Made by a program: the position numbers and the translations under genes
Shown: piece after piece, positions 11,041 through 22,600 of the stretch
Position numbering within the stretch: position 1 is the first letter of the stretch
Layout: every line of letters begins with the position of its first letter
The notes under the pieces: generated by a model
Databases searched by the model: none
The model's input: only the letters and a program-made list of their open reading frames with translations
Told to the model about the DNA's origin: nothing
From: Auricularia sp. M13
Lineage: Eukaryota > Basidiomycota > Agaricomycetes > Auriculariales > Auriculariaceae
NCBI GenBank assembly: GCA_037042915.1
Contig: CM073197.1
Coordinates: 4,278,001 to 4,342,000, forward strand
Reading direction: 5' to 3'
DNA length: 64,000 nt

Positions 11041-14000
11041 ATGGCCACCAACTTCCGCGCCGGAGCACGCAAGCGCCAGCGCAAGAACTTTGACGCAGCT
11101 GCGCGCGTGTCGGACGATTCGGACGACGCAGGCCCTGGCCATGGCGCGGGTTCCACGCGTGCCGTCCCAACTGCTGACACGAGCCGATTCCAACTTATAC
11201 CTGCCGCCAAGATGCCTAAGCGCAAAAGACGGCCAGGAGAGCTCAAGCTCCCCAAGGTTCTTCGAGAAAGGGGCTTCATGAAGTTCCCTGGCGGGCAGGA
11301 ATACAGCCAGCAACCGAACCTACCGCCTTCCTCCGTACCTGGTCGAACGGCGACGCAGGCTTTGTTCGCCGCCGTAGGAAGGTCTCACAACCCCTTGGAC
11401 GCCTTTGACCAGCAAACACTCGATTATTTGATGCCAAACAACGGCGAGCAGCTCGAGGGGCCGCTGTTCGACCTCGCCAACCAGCCTATGCTCTCAAGAC
11501 ACCATCGTCGTCGCATCAAGCAACACATCAACTGGTCCGAAGCCGTCAACCCCACCGTACACTCGGTTTACCTGGCCCGCAAATATGGCGCACTCGAGGT
11601 TCCTGCGGGAGAATCGACTTGCGCGTGCAGCCATCGTCGAACGCTCCAAGTTATGCTCGTTGATTGGCATGGTGCGCGAACCTTTTTCGCGCTCCATGCG
11701 ACCAATAACTGGACCCCTCAGATCTTCGAACAACGTTGCTGGTCATTTGTGACTGCTCACCGGCCCTGCTTCAGCTTCTCCGACAGGGATATTTCCCTTG
11801 CGCGCCCAAGTGCCCCTCCATTGCATTCAGCTTGGATATACTGGAATTTATCTCTCTGCACTCTGTACACGTGTCTCCAAATGCCACAGCATGGTCTGAC
11901 ACGCTGGAAGCGTACTGGGCGCGTCGAGGGCGCATGATTCGGTATAAGGTACGCCACTCGCGACGTCGAGAATTAAAGCTCACTGGGCACAGGGCAACCT
12001 GCGCAAGAGACTGGGGACGGCTTTAACATGGTACCAAGTGCTCGATAACCGCGCGGAACACGCAGTTAGCATGCGAATTGACGGTATTTCGTTTGCATAT
12101 GAAGTCAGAAGTATTCTAACGGCGCTCGCAGATGCGGCTGCTTCATTCGAGACCGTCCACATTGCAGACGACAAGGACATTCAAGAACCCGCGCGCGGAA
12201 ACGCAGGTCCATCCTTTAAACGCGCACGCGTGGAGGAGGAGGAGGAGGACGAAGACACGGCCAATGCCGGCCGCGCCGCTCCTCCCACCAGCTCTGCACG
12301 CGCGGACGCTCGTCATCCGGCCGCTGCAGGAGCACACCCAGAGCTGGAAAGTCGGGCATCGAACTGTCCCGAGGATGAACAACGACGCTCTTATCCAAGT
12401 CGCTCGCTGCGCGCCAAGTGCCAGCTTTGCTTTGGCGGTGCACGACCGATGCTCGAGCATACCAAGTGAGTTCCGCGTCGGCGCATGGATCTATGACAGT
12501 ATACTCATCCTAATTGCGAAGGGCACACGTTCTCGTCTGCCTCGACGCAAATTTCTCGCAGAAACGACGCAAGTGCGCCGACACGGACCAGCCGCTGGAC
12601 TTTCTACCCGGCCGTTTTTTATCGAAGGCCGACGTGGATCGGATGGAACAAGAGCTAGCAGCCAAGCGCAAGCGCCCTCCCAAGCGGCGCAAGCCAGCAT
12701 CGGACGATGAAGTCGCGGATGATGTTCTTGATCAATGTGAACAATCGTTCACCGCGGCGCAAGAGGGAGTCACCAAGGCATCTAAGAACTATTACGCCGA
12801 TACAGGGCTCATGGCGCTTCTTTGTCGCCATGACCGCGTGCTTTGGGTCGTCAATATGGACACGCCGGGCGAACGCCAGCACTTCGCGTTGGCCTTGATT
12901 CGCAAGCTTGGCCAAGAATTGCCGTCCGATTGGATTATCGGTTTATTGTACGACATTGCCTGCCAATTGGCGCGCAGCATCGTGAAGGTAAGTTGCTCGG
13001 TTTCATAGGGGCTGATTGGCTGACGTACCCTAGTTCGGTCTGCTCCCTGAGCTGGAGGATCGCCTCGTATTCGCTGTCTCTGTTTTCCACGCATATGGAC
13101 ATCAATGGCCTTGCCAGGTCGTCTTCCACCCGCGTAAACGCAACGGCTTTGGCCTGACCGATGGCGAAGGGTGCGAGCGCTTCTGGAGCGCGATTCGCCA
13201 TCTCATATCGGGCTTGCGCGTGTCGGGGGTATGTGCCCCCCTTTCATCTTCTTGAATATTATTCTTACACGTCTTGCAGTTCTTCCGCCGTTTGTTTGTA
13301 CTTGACCGCCAGATCTCTGCCATGGACGCCAAGACTCTTTGGCAGCTTGGCTTTTGGATACGGCGGCGCTACCTGGACGCTCAGAAGCGTCTACGTGAGG
13401 CGGAGGATCAGCTTCGCAACAACAGCGTGCCCGAGGACGAGCTGTCCAAAGAATGGCAAGCGCAGGTCAAGGCGCAGCTCATCAAACATCCCAGTAAGGA
13501 CTCGTCTTTTCTCCGCGCGACTAGCGCTCTGACTTTACCAACAGAACAGAACGCGCGCGCTGCGGATAAGCCCATCGACGAAATCCTGCTCGCGATGGGC
13601 CAGCTGGACGATCTCAACCAGCTAATCGCCGAAGCTCGCAGCGAGTTACGCCAGGCGCACAAGCTATCCGCCGCTGAAACTCAAGAAATCATGTCGCGTC
13701 TCGAGTCGGCCAGGCAGCATAGCGACGCCACCAAAGCTCGCATCGCCGCTCTGAAGGCATCGCTCGGAACAGAGCAAACGCGGAGGTTGGAGACCATGCG
13801 CGACGATGCTTACCTGATTGCGCGAGTCAAACGCGCGCGATGCGAAGCAACATCCGGAAGGCGCTCATGGCCCACAAGTTCGATCGACAGAAGCTCGAGC
13901 GTGCTTACAGGCACCAGGTTCTCCGTAAGTGCACTGGTAATCTCATGTCGCACAACTGACTTATCATAGAAGCCAAGGAACACTCGCAGACCAAAGACTT

Positions 14001-15859
14001 GATTCACCGTCGAGAGCGTACTATTACCGGTCAGGTCAAGAAGTTCAACGATCTCGTAAAGCAGATGGCATTGCTCATCCGTCAAGGCAAGAAGCCGCGC
14101 GGACGAATCCGCGCCCCCCGCACGTTGGACACGAAGAAACTCTTCAAGCTCAACGTGGACGATGATATTTGGCAGGAGGACCCTGGACTCGGCCCACAAG
14201 ATGAAGACGGTCTGCCGCGCTGGCAGATCGACAAGGACGTTCAGCTCGGGATCGTCTCGCTATTGCAGAAGCGGCGCTGTATCGAAGAGCTCGAGCGCGT
14301 CAGGGCCGAGGTCTCCTCACTCGGGACTTGGTGGCTCGAGGAGATGAAGATCTTGGAACTTGTCTGCGCAGACGATTCTGGTGAGATGCCCTACCAATTC
14401 CGCTGTCCTTTCGCTCATTACAGCAGTTCCTGCCGTGCTTCGGCGCGCTGTTCAACATCGCCTACAATACCACCTTCGCCTGCGTAGCGAGTGGATCCCG
14501 GACCTTGTTCATTGCGGCCTGGGCGGATTTTTCGAGAGCTGCGCACCGCCTGAGGTGCTCGATTATTCCTCAGACACCGTTGTTGAGGTTTCGGTCGACG
14601 GAGATGCGGATTCCGATGACGCGTCCGATGCCCACACAAACATCGAAGACGAGGATGTGGAGGTCGCGGATCTCCTGGACGACCTCGTTGCGGCGGCCGA
14701 CGACGATCTCGTTGCGGCGGCCGACGACGAGGCTAATGCCAGAGGCGACGACATCACCATTGCCAGTTCCCCGGAGCCGGTATGTCGCCCACGTGCATGC
14801 ATAGACAATTTGCTTACAGGGCACACAGATAGATGCAGCGTTCCCAGTTGCTGAGGAAAAGCCAAAGGCCGCGACCCCGCTCTTCCTCCCCGACAGCGAC
14901 GATGACATCGTCGCTCCGCAATGTCAAGAGCAGCCCCGGGTTGCCATACCGATAATTATATCCTCTGACAGCGACGACAGCGAGAACGTCCCGTCGCGAG
15001 CTCGGCGAGCACGCAAGGTCCCGGTGCAAGAGCGGCGCATCTATCGCGCAGGCCATTTCTCATGCCACGAAGAGGATTATGTTCGACTTTGCAATCCAAA
15101 GGCGTGGCTCAGCGGAGACGGCCTGGCCGTCTTCACGATGGCGAAGCTCCTCGCGGTCAACGCGCAGCGAGTCAGCATTGTGCACTCGCGCATGTTGTAT
15201 GATGTTGAATGCTTCCTGAAAGCCCGCGCGGATGGGGACGCGGTAGCGCAGCGCATCAACAAGGTCCAGATCCAAACGGCCTTTGAACAGGTGCGCCGCT
15301 GCCATTGCGTATTGCAAGGACTGTATGCTAATGACTTGAAGTTGGTTCGCCCAGATAAGGCGCTCAAATGGCTCGTGGTGGCCCACGTGCGCAGCCCTAT
15401 GCAGCACTGGACCTTGATTGAAATTCGCTGGACCGACAAGACGGTACGCTTCTACGACAGTTACTCCCAATCGAAAGATTATGCCGTGGACCTTCAGCAA
15501 AAGGCCATGATCCTGCTGGCCCTATCTGCCGAGTATTTCAAGATCGTGTTGCCGCCATTCCGTTGGATCGGCGAACAGGTTCGTCATCTCGTGGTCTCGG
15601 TAATCCGTGCTAATCTGATCGTTTGGACCAGCGGGCTCTTCGACAGACTAATGGATACGATTGTGGCCCGTTCGTGGCGGCGGACGCGGTGAGCCTGATG
15701 ACGACCAACATGCCGAGTACGAAAACGCAAAGGGATATGCAGGACTGGCGTGCCGAGATGGCTGCTGTCGTGCAACGGCAAGTCGACAACGTTGTGGCAC
15801 AGGCATCAGTCGTTGTGCCGCAAGGAACGGACATGGAAGTTGTGGAAATTAGTGACTAG
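11041..15859 (+). CDS. KDZ transposase with C-terminal Ulp1-like protease domain
   Basis: Eleven exons: 11041-11671, 11722-11948, 11993-12465, 12522-12987, 13034-13228, 13280-13493, 13545-13924, 13970-14380, 14424-14779, 14820-15578, 15632-15859 (~1,446 aa). The N-terminal part has the Cys-cluster and SLDILEFISLHSVHVSPNA region of KDZ proteins. Core blocks are KCQLCFGG, CLDANFSQKR, LLYDIACQL (Asp at 12952-12954), VFHAYGHQWPCQ and GFGLTDGEGCERFWS (Glu at 13166-13168 and 13175-13177). The C-terminus has an Ulp1/C48 triad: His in MQHW (15405), Asp in FYDSY (15456), Cys in QTNGYDCGPF (15662). A single-base loss near 13829-13831 breaks the frame between LIARV and RAMRSNIRKAL. Splicing out 41 bp (gttgga...gcgag) would also restore it, but those sites are poor. 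Catalytic residues are all present. Confidence 0.85.
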
Positions 15860-16143
15860 TAATCTAATAACACGACACCCTAGAGCAGGCGTTCCTTACG
15901 CCACTGCGAAGGACTCGGGCTGAGTGCTGACTGTTCGTGTTTGGCCCGCGACATGCTGATCCTGATTGTTTAGGCATCACGCGCCCAGTTCCATAGGCAT
16001 CAGGCAGGCAGGGGTAGGCATCACGCGCAAAATGCAGGCATCAGACAGGCAGGCCGCAGGCATCTCAGGCAGGCATCTCACTGGCTTCACACAGGCAAGT
16101 CGATGCTTTTCTCATCTTAAACGCGCCTCCGGCTTACATGACT
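15860..16143. repeat. right subterminal repeats, inner block
   Basis: No gene. GGCATCACGCG, CAGGCATCAG and CAGGCATCTCA copies cluster at 15970-16080, in the same motif family as the left end. Confidence 0.65.
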
Positions 16144-16630
16144 TCAGACATCGCAGGAAGGTGAGCTGGGAGGTGTGAGGGCCCTGAAGCGATCTAGCAC
16201 CGAGCCCCGCACGCGCTCCGTGTACGCGATGCCTCGTAGACCGTCCCGAATGTAGTCGACCAGCCTTTCGTCATCGCACACGAAAGCCAGCTAGATTTCA
16301 TCGTTAACAGGTGCACATCGCTTCCGTCAGGATATGGCATACCTCCTCGAACAAGACAACGCGAACATAGAGGGCGATGGCGTCCTCCCGCATCTTCCTC
16401 TCGCGCTCGGCGTCGGTCGTTGTATCCCTGAAGATCGTAAGTCAATAGGCACATCGACATGGGCGTGACATTGCGCACTCGTAGAAGATGCCGCTGCTCT
16501 CTGGGAGCTCGTGGCCGACACGATTCAGCGTCAGCGCGAGACCCAAGTGCTCGAAGCCATCGTCGCGCTCGTATGAGACGATCGTCACACGGAGGTAGTC
16601 AACGCCGGCTGGAGGAGTGAGATGGAGCAT
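16144..16630 (-). CDS. 127-aa KDZ cargo protein
   Basis: Exons 16479-16630, 16343-16427 and 16144-16290; introns 51 and 52 bp, frame kept. It opens MLHLTPPAGVDYLRVTIVSY and contains GLALTLNRVGHELPESSG, a Glu/Arg helix (TTDAERERKMREDAIALYVR) and DDERLVDYIRDGLRGI near the C-terminus. No family recognised. It lies between subterminal repeat blocks of the element and is tandem with 16889-17260 on the same strand. An AT-rich TATA-like stretch (tttatag) precedes the ATG by about 45 bp. Three clean introns argue for a real gene. Confidence 0.7.
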
Positions 16631-16888
16631 GGTCGGTGAGAGGGAGAGGGAGAGTGGGGATACGTGCTTGGGCTTTATAGCCACCTCAGAATGTTTGTCT
16701 TTGTGTCCCCGAGATGCTCCGGAGTCGTTCAATCAAGAAATAAGAGTGTGATTTGAAATAAACGGTCTATTCTGCAAACGTAACACGACGGAGAAATGAG
16801 AATGGCCGAGAAGCAAGATAGCGAGTGTCTACAGCCTGCCGATTGCGGTGGTGAGGACTCGATGCTGGATGGGTGTAGTAAAATACAC

Positions 16889-17260
16889 TTACACACTGCC
16901 AAGTTCCACTTCGTAGGCCAAGAGCGCCCTGCGTAGCTTGATGCACTGCAACGTATGCGTGCAGCGCGCGACCTCGTTGTCGAACTCGTCGAGAGCCTCG
17001 GTGATCTCGCTGGACAGCGCATGCAACGCGGCGTGGTGGCGCTGAAGCCTCGCGATGTCGGCTTGCAGCTTGTTGCTTTTCGCGAGTAGTTCGTCGACAA
17101 CGGCATCGAAGCCGAACAGCGCAAGCAGGCGAGTGTTGAGACTGGCGAATGCAGCCGCTGTGCGCGTTTGCAAGGCGCGGTTGATGGCGGAGCGAAGCGC
17201 AGCGTACTTGCGCTCAGGATTGGAGAAGACGGGTGCCAGGAGGAGCTGAGAAGACGACAT
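16889..17260 (-). CDS. 123-aa coiled-coil KDZ cargo protein
   Basis: Single open frame from ATG at 17260 to TAA at 16889-16891. The centre is a predicted coiled coil (VDELLAKSNKLQADIARLQR, followed by a second heptad-like stretch with HAALHALSSEITEALDEFDN). An alternative C-terminus is possible: splicing at a donor around 16895 to the acceptor at about 16834 would replace the last residues with AVDTRYLASRPF... No family recognised. It is the outermost gene on the right side of the element and is followed by the right repeat array. Confidence 0.6.
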   Translation of the reverse strand: MSSSQLLLAPVFSNPERKYAALRSAINRALQTRTAAAFASLNTRLLALFGFDAVVDELLAKSNKLQADIARLQRHHAALHALSSEITEALDEFDNEVARCTHTLQCIKLRRALLAYEVELGSV

Positions 17261-18217
17261 TGTGGGTGGGAATGGTCTGCGAAGCGTCGACGGACCGGGC
17301 TGCTTATCTATTTAACTGTTGGGCACGACGATCTGCCTGAGATGCCTGAGTTCAAGTCATGTCTGCCTGCGGCGTGCCTAAACGTACTCCGGCGTACGAC
17401 AATCCGTCATACAGAGTTGCCTGTGATGCCTATGTGCGGGATAGGCATGCCTATGAGTTGCCTATTGATAGCAACAGCTTAATCTAAATAAATAACGTGC
17501 CTGCAATGAGTGGGAGGCAGGCTTCGGTCTGATTGCCAAATGTGCCTGCGTGATGCTTGGCTGCCTGTGCGATGCCTGAGCATCAGTCAATAAGTTAGGC
17601 AAACACCATCCGACTGCCTTGGCTGCCTGCGGGAAGCTTACAGTTGCCTGCGTGATGCCTGCGTTGCCTTAGGCATGCGTGCATGATGCCTGCGATGCCT
17701 TTAGGCACGCCGGCGCGATGCCTGTGATTCCGGAGTGATGCCTGCGCCTTCCTTGCGCTGTGCCTGCGCATCCGGGATCTGACGGAAAACATGCCTAGGC
17801 TGCTGAGAATGCGACGTATGCCTCTTGTGGCCTGCGTCCTGCATTGCCCAAGCCGTACGCGGTTTGTCTGGCATCTCAGAACGCCATAGCAGCGCTGTGC
17901 TGTACCGTACGGATGCGTAAGGGGGGATACAATGTCATGGACGGTCTAAGAGATGCACAGTGTCATGCTTGCTCGAAGCGTAGGCTGCCGCCTGCTCAGC
18001 GTAGGCAGCTGCCTGCTCGGAGCGTAGGCAGCATCCGAACTGTGTGCACAGCTAATATTGATTGATGGCTCACATCAGCCGTCTCATCATGCTTCTCGAG
18101 CAATCCCTAAATACCGCAGGCATTCCTAGGCATGCCTGGTACAAAAACATCATTTAGGTCGATCTCTTGATAGGGAGGATTACATCTAAGAGCTCGGATT
18201 TGGGGCAGCCTGTGGTG
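17261..18217. repeat. right subterminal repeat region and terminus of the KDZ element
   Basis: No gene. Repeats are mainly in the GATGCCTG/TGCCTGCG orientation, opposite to the left array, so the two ends are roughly mirror images. They are densest at 17330-17830 and 17980-18030. The terminus at 18217 carries CAGCCTG next to the target copy. Confidence 0.75.
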
Positions 18218-18225
18218 GTTGACCG
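18218..18225. repeat. right target-site duplication of the KDZ element
   Basis: GTTGACCG, identical to 2152-2159. Confidence 0.85.
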
Positions 18226-20153
18226 AGCTTGCGGCACGCAATGCTCGCGCGCGGTTGTTTCATGCTGCCGTCCGGGCCATCCTCGAGCCTCTTCGGACTG
18301 CTGCAGCAGAAGGTGTCAACCTCAAGAGCAGCGATGGAGCAGTTCGGAAATGTTACCCGTTGCTCGCCGTATACGCTGGCGACTATCCGGAGCAGTGTCT
18401 TGCAGCCGGCGTTCGTAGCACACGCTGTCCGAAGTGCAAGACGGACAAGGATGGCTTCTCGAGCGGCGAACTGGGCGACGCTCGCAGTCCCGAGGATACG
18501 CTTGACACTATCGCCGCGGCCGCACGCCCTGACGCTTCCCTTTCCGCGATCGACGACGAACTCAAACTGCCCGGGCTCAACTACATTCCAGAGCCGTTCT
18601 GGAAAGATTGGCCGCACGCCGACATCTATCGTTCTATTACACCGGACGTCCTTCATCAATTGTATCAGGGCATGGTTAAACACCTGACTCACTGGGCGAC
18701 TTCCATCGTTGGCGAGGACGAGCTCGACGCCCGCATGAAGCGCGCAGGACTTGCACATGGTCTCCGCCACTTCAAGGACGGAATCAGTCACCTATCGCGC
18801 GTCAGCGGCGAGGAGCACAAGGCCATCGCAAAGCAGCTACTCGCTTGCATGGCAGGAATCCCGCAAAAGGACGCCGTTCGTGCCGCAAGAGCACTGCTGG
18901 ACTTTACGTACATCGCTCAATACTCGTGCCACTCCGAAGACACGTTGACGATGCTCGATGAGTGCCTGCATGAATTTAATAAGTACCAGGACGTGTTTTT
19001 GACAACCGGGGCCGCAACGTGTGCGTACCAATGTCACAAGGTCAATTTGTCGCTGACGTTGTCGCAGCGCTCGAACTGCCCAAGCTCCACGGTCTTCTTC
19101 ACTACGCGCCGTCAATTCGTCTGTTCGGCACAACAGGCGGCTACAGTACTGAGCAAACAGAACGTCTGCACATCGACTACGCGAAAGAGGCTTACAATGC
19201 ATCCAACCACCGTGAAGATGACATCAAGCCGTTCATGTGCACCTGGCTCGAACGGCGCGAGAAGCTGTTCCGTTTCGCGACGTACTTGGACGACCTCGAC
19301 GGCAAGACTCACAGTGCACTGAAGCGCCCTCCTTCCAACCGTGTGCGCCCTGCCGTTGGCTTTGCTCGTCATCCGAACGCGAAGGCCCGCAGCCTGGATT
19401 ACATCAAGAAGGAACACGGTGCAGTGCTCTTCGGCGAGCAAGTGGTCGACTTCGTCAAGGCGCACGTCCGTGAGGAATGGAAGAAGAAGCATCCCGGTGT
19501 TCCCATCCCACGATACGATATTCCCTCGCCAGACTGCGTCGGCTTCAACATCTGGCACCAAGTCAAATTTTGGACACCGGACACGCAAACACTACACGCA
19601 CCTGCCACGCACGACGTCGCCCATGCCGCTCCTGCTCATAAGACGAAAGCGCGCACTGCACAGGCTCGTTTCGACCCGGTGATGGTGGAGACCAATCGTG
19701 ACGGCGTTGCTGGGGAAGGCGGGATGGACGGTGAGCAGCACTGCGCTTGAAACTACAATTGTGAGCTCACCGACACCAGGTATTCGAATTGGTCAACTAC
19801 GTGTTTTATTCTCCCTGCCAGACGAGGTCACGGCGATTTTCAAACGGCTTCGACTTCCTGCGCCGGGAAAACTTGCGTACGTTGAGTGGTTTTCAAAGCT
19901 CGGCCAGGTGGACGACGTTACCGGCATGTATCACATTCGGCGCAGCTTTAAGACAGGCACACAGACGGACGTTCGGCAGGCTGGAGTAGTTGAGGCGGTG
20001 GACATTAGAAGGAGCGCGCATCTTGTCGCAAAGCTGAGCGGCCACGCCCCAAGCATCCCGTTGCATCTGAACGTTCACAATCTATACGAGCGGTGGAAGG
20101 AATTCTGGTTAAATAATTATGTAGATAAACCGGCATATCGATTGATATACTAG
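18226..20153 (+). pseudogene. Plavaka transposase, 3' part
   Basis: The frame resumes exactly where 2159 left off: LAARNARARLFHAAVRAILE, a GDYPEQCLAAGVRSTRCPKC block, DWPHADIYRSITPDVLHQLY, LLHYAPSIRLFGTTGGYSTE, ERLHIDYAKEAYNASN, AYVEWFSKLGQ and YHIRRSFKTGTQ. These are family-typical in order and spacing. An intron (19731-19779) precedes the last exon, 19780-20153, ending in TAG. A frame change between ...KYQDVFLTTGA and NVCVPMSQGQF (19010-19018) has no usable splice sites around it, so a one-base indel is likely. The gene is thus doubly disabled: insertion plus frameshift. Confidence 0.85.
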
Positions 20154-20394
20154 GTTGACACGGTTACATACGGTTACATACGTGCGCACAGGCAGAACCG
20201 ACGTGGGAGCGTGAGCCAGCAACGGACGTCGTGGGGAGCGATCAGGAGCAGATCTCGGATCGCGCTCCGCTCCGTTTGCTCCTGAGCGCTCCCGCATTCG
20301 GCGGTGCAAGCCGGCCGCTCCCGAGTGGCGGGGTTTTCCTGATGATGGCCACGCGACCCAGTTACGACGCGCTTCTGCCGCCATAAAGGCTGTT

Positions 20395-22600
20395 GTGGAC
20401 GACGCAATTGCCTATTTTCACGAAGAGTGGAACGCTGCGCAACCTGACCCACTGTATAGTCTGCCCCGCGAGCTCACGAGCTCTTGCTTTGGTCACTTGG
20501 GTTTTGCAGACCGCATCACTGCTTCGCACGTCTCGCGTTCATGGCGCTCAATGATTCTCTCTGACTGCGCTCTTTGGACCCAACTTACAATGACGATTGG
20601 GGAGCCCGCCATTGCTGCGGATGCAGTGGCCAGCATGTTCCAACGCTCCGGCCACAGGCCCTTCAGCCTCAGATTGACGCTTCTTGACGGTCCCCGCAAC
20701 GCTCTCTATTGTATCTTTGACGCCATACTTCAAAATATCTCCCATATCAAATGCCTTGAGCTTGATTGCGTTCTTCTCCCAAACATGCTACCTCGCTTGT
20801 TTGAGCACGACGTACCGATGCTAGAGACCCTCAGCTTCGACCTATCAGTAGTACGACCAAGGGACCCTATATGCGAGCTCCCTTCGAATTGGGGAAGTCG
20901 CCGCGCTCCAAGGTTACGAAGCTTGGCGGTTGGACGGTTCTCGGTACCCGTCCAATTCGAGCCAATCGTCACATTGCGCTCTTTCTCTGGCGAGATCCCT
21001 CTTGGCGACGGTGGTTTCACTCGCAGACTTTTTTCACTGCTCCCTAATCTTGAGCACCTCGAGCTTCAGGCTGTCACCGAACAGTCCCTCGAGGATATAC
21101 TGCACATGCCCCCCTCTACAACGCGCGTCGGGCTCAACTCCTGTGGTTACGAGAGCCAGGTGGACTACTCCGAATTTCAACGTGGAATCTCGCGACGCGC
21201 GTGGCGGCACATCTACCTTGGCTGGCCAGTGGACCTCTCTGGCTGGATCGAGTTCGCTGCGCAGGCTACTATAGGTGCATGGAGTCTAGATATCACTAGC
21301 GACGATGACACCCTCATCAAGATCGGGCTAGACAGCGACCGCTCATGCGAGTTTCAAGTACCAGACGGCGCATTCAAACTACTATTCCTGGCTAGCGACT
21401 CGGTAGCGCGCTTGTCCGAGCTGTCGCTTTCACCGCGCATGCTGACGAAGTTCGCCTTGGCCAGCTGGGACCACGAACTCCCTTGTCTTCAGTTGCTCAA
21501 CGTTCGGCTAATATCCGAAGACGATTATGTATCACCAGCAACCAGGCCCCCGGTTTATCCTATGAGAGGTCCGATCCGGACGGGGGCCCGTTTGGGGGGC
21601 GGAAAACTGCTCTGAAGGGTCAATTCTGGGGGGCGGAAGATCAGACATCGGAAATAGCCGGATGTTTTCCCACGGTCCAGAAATGCACTGGCTGGGCCGG
21701 GAAAAAGATTCTGAAGCATAAATTGTGCTTCGGCACGTAATAAATCATCAGAGAACTGTTGAATGTCTTATTTGAGTACTGAAGTCCTTGATTCCGCCTT
21801 GCTTCACATTTACCCCCCGGTGTTGAGCGTCCTGCCGAGGGCCTATAAGCAAACAAAGCCGTGTGGATCGAAGCTCAGAAAGGTGAGCTACAGGAAGAGA
21901 CATAGATCAGGTGTATCCATATGCTGTAGAGTAGCCATGGAAGTCAAATAGTAACAACATATAGTAACCAATGTGAATATGCTGTTGCCCGTATGAGCTT
22001 TGAGGATATAGATAGTCACAATCAAGGAGAGAGCTGGAAAAAGCTCTTTTTAGCAAGTGCAGTTGATTACAATGGAGATGGGAAATGTTCAGCAACTGAT
22101 TGCTTGTCGGGTCCGAGGATGCCAGGTGGCCCAGGCCATTTACAACCATGGCCCCCTGGAGGATGATTTGGGGGCGGGAAGATCGGAGCTCGGCGCTGCG
22201 CGCCGGCCATATGGGGGCGGGAGGATTGGAGGTGCGCCCTCTGCGAGGGCGCGATGTGGGGGGCGGAGGATCGGACCTATATCGGGATAAACCGGGGGCC
22301 TCAGCAACCCTGTCCCCAGCGGAACACATGCAGCCTATCCGTGCGCCACGGCTGGAGATGGTGACGCTCGACACAACAAACCTCGCGCTGGTACTTACAG
22401 GATGGCTTGAACACTCCGCAGCCGACCTTTTGCACAGGCTGTGTACGTGGTCCTGGTCGCGCGTCACGCTCGTCATGAGCAACCCGTCGTGGCTACTGGA
22501 CGGGGCCGATCCGGCGCGCCTTCGCGCCTTTGCTCTGCAGCTACAGATTATTGATCGCAGTTCCGGCGAGAAATTCGTGTTTGTTAACGATGGTTCCTAA
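20395..22600 (+). pseudogene. F-box/LRR-like protein gene, split by a MITE
   Basis: Two coding blocks: up to 21543 and 22310-22600. The N-terminal F-box reads LPRELTSSCFGHLGFADRIT followed by ASHVSRSWRSMILSDCALW. After it come leucine-rich, irregular repeats (SLLPNLEHLELQAVTEQSL), as in the many basidiomycete F-box proteins that present substrates to SCF ubiquitin ligases. Removing 21544-22301 plus one target copy joins DDYVSPAT to LSPAEHMQPIRAPRLEMVTL in frame, ending VFVNDGS*. No ATG is visible in frame upstream; the frame stays open back to about 20220, so the first exon may be missing or lie further upstream. The unspliced gene would end early at 21613-21615 inside the MITE. Confidence 0.75.
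21544..22301. mobile_element. 758-bp non-autonomous transposon (MITE) in the F-box gene
   Basis: Terminal inverted repeats start AGGCCCCCGGTTTATCC on both sides (21544-21560 and 22285-22301) and continue imperfectly through AGGTCCGATC. The 8-bp direct repeat CAGCAACC flanks it (21536-21543 and 22302-22309). Subterminal copies of GGGGGCGGAAGATCGGA lie inside both ends. It contains no coding sequence. An 8-bp target duplication fits hAT, P or Zisupton groups; the superfamily is not settled. Confidence 0.9.

Larger units (their letters stand above)
2160..18217 (+). mobile_element. 16-kb KDZ-type DNA transposon nested in Plavaka
   Basis: Bounds come from the GTTGACCG duplication. The left end reads CAGGTCAGGCTGTCCC and the right end, on the reverse strand, CACCACAGGCTGCCCC: 12 of 16 positions match without gaps. 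A second shared block, TTAGATGTA, lies about 30 bp further in on both sides. Cargo: transposase with Ulp1-like domain (11041-15859), large companion gene (3468-8029), and small genes at 8876-9704, 9822-10540, 16144-16630 and 16889-17260. Both ends and the middle are packed with GGCATC/GATGCC repeats. An 8-bp target duplication is what I recall for Zisupton-type elements. Several genes carry small lesions, so the copy may depend on others for movement. Confidence 0.85.
947..20153 (+). mobile_element. Plavaka-type DNA transposon (coding core), interrupted
   Basis: The span gives only the transposase coding limits; I could not find convincing terminal inverted repeats on either side. The gene is cut into 947-2159 and 18226-20153 by a 16-kb KDZ-type element. 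Plavaka elements are CACTA-related transposons common in Agaricomycetes. Apart from the insertion, the copy has a frameshift near 19010-19018, so it is not autonomous as it stands. Confidence 0.75.

Noticed and set aside
2160-18217. TET/JBP-type dioxygenase as KDZ cargo
   Set aside because: Such genes accompany some basidiomycete KDZ elements, but no frame here shows the expected HxD...H pattern with flanking blocks.
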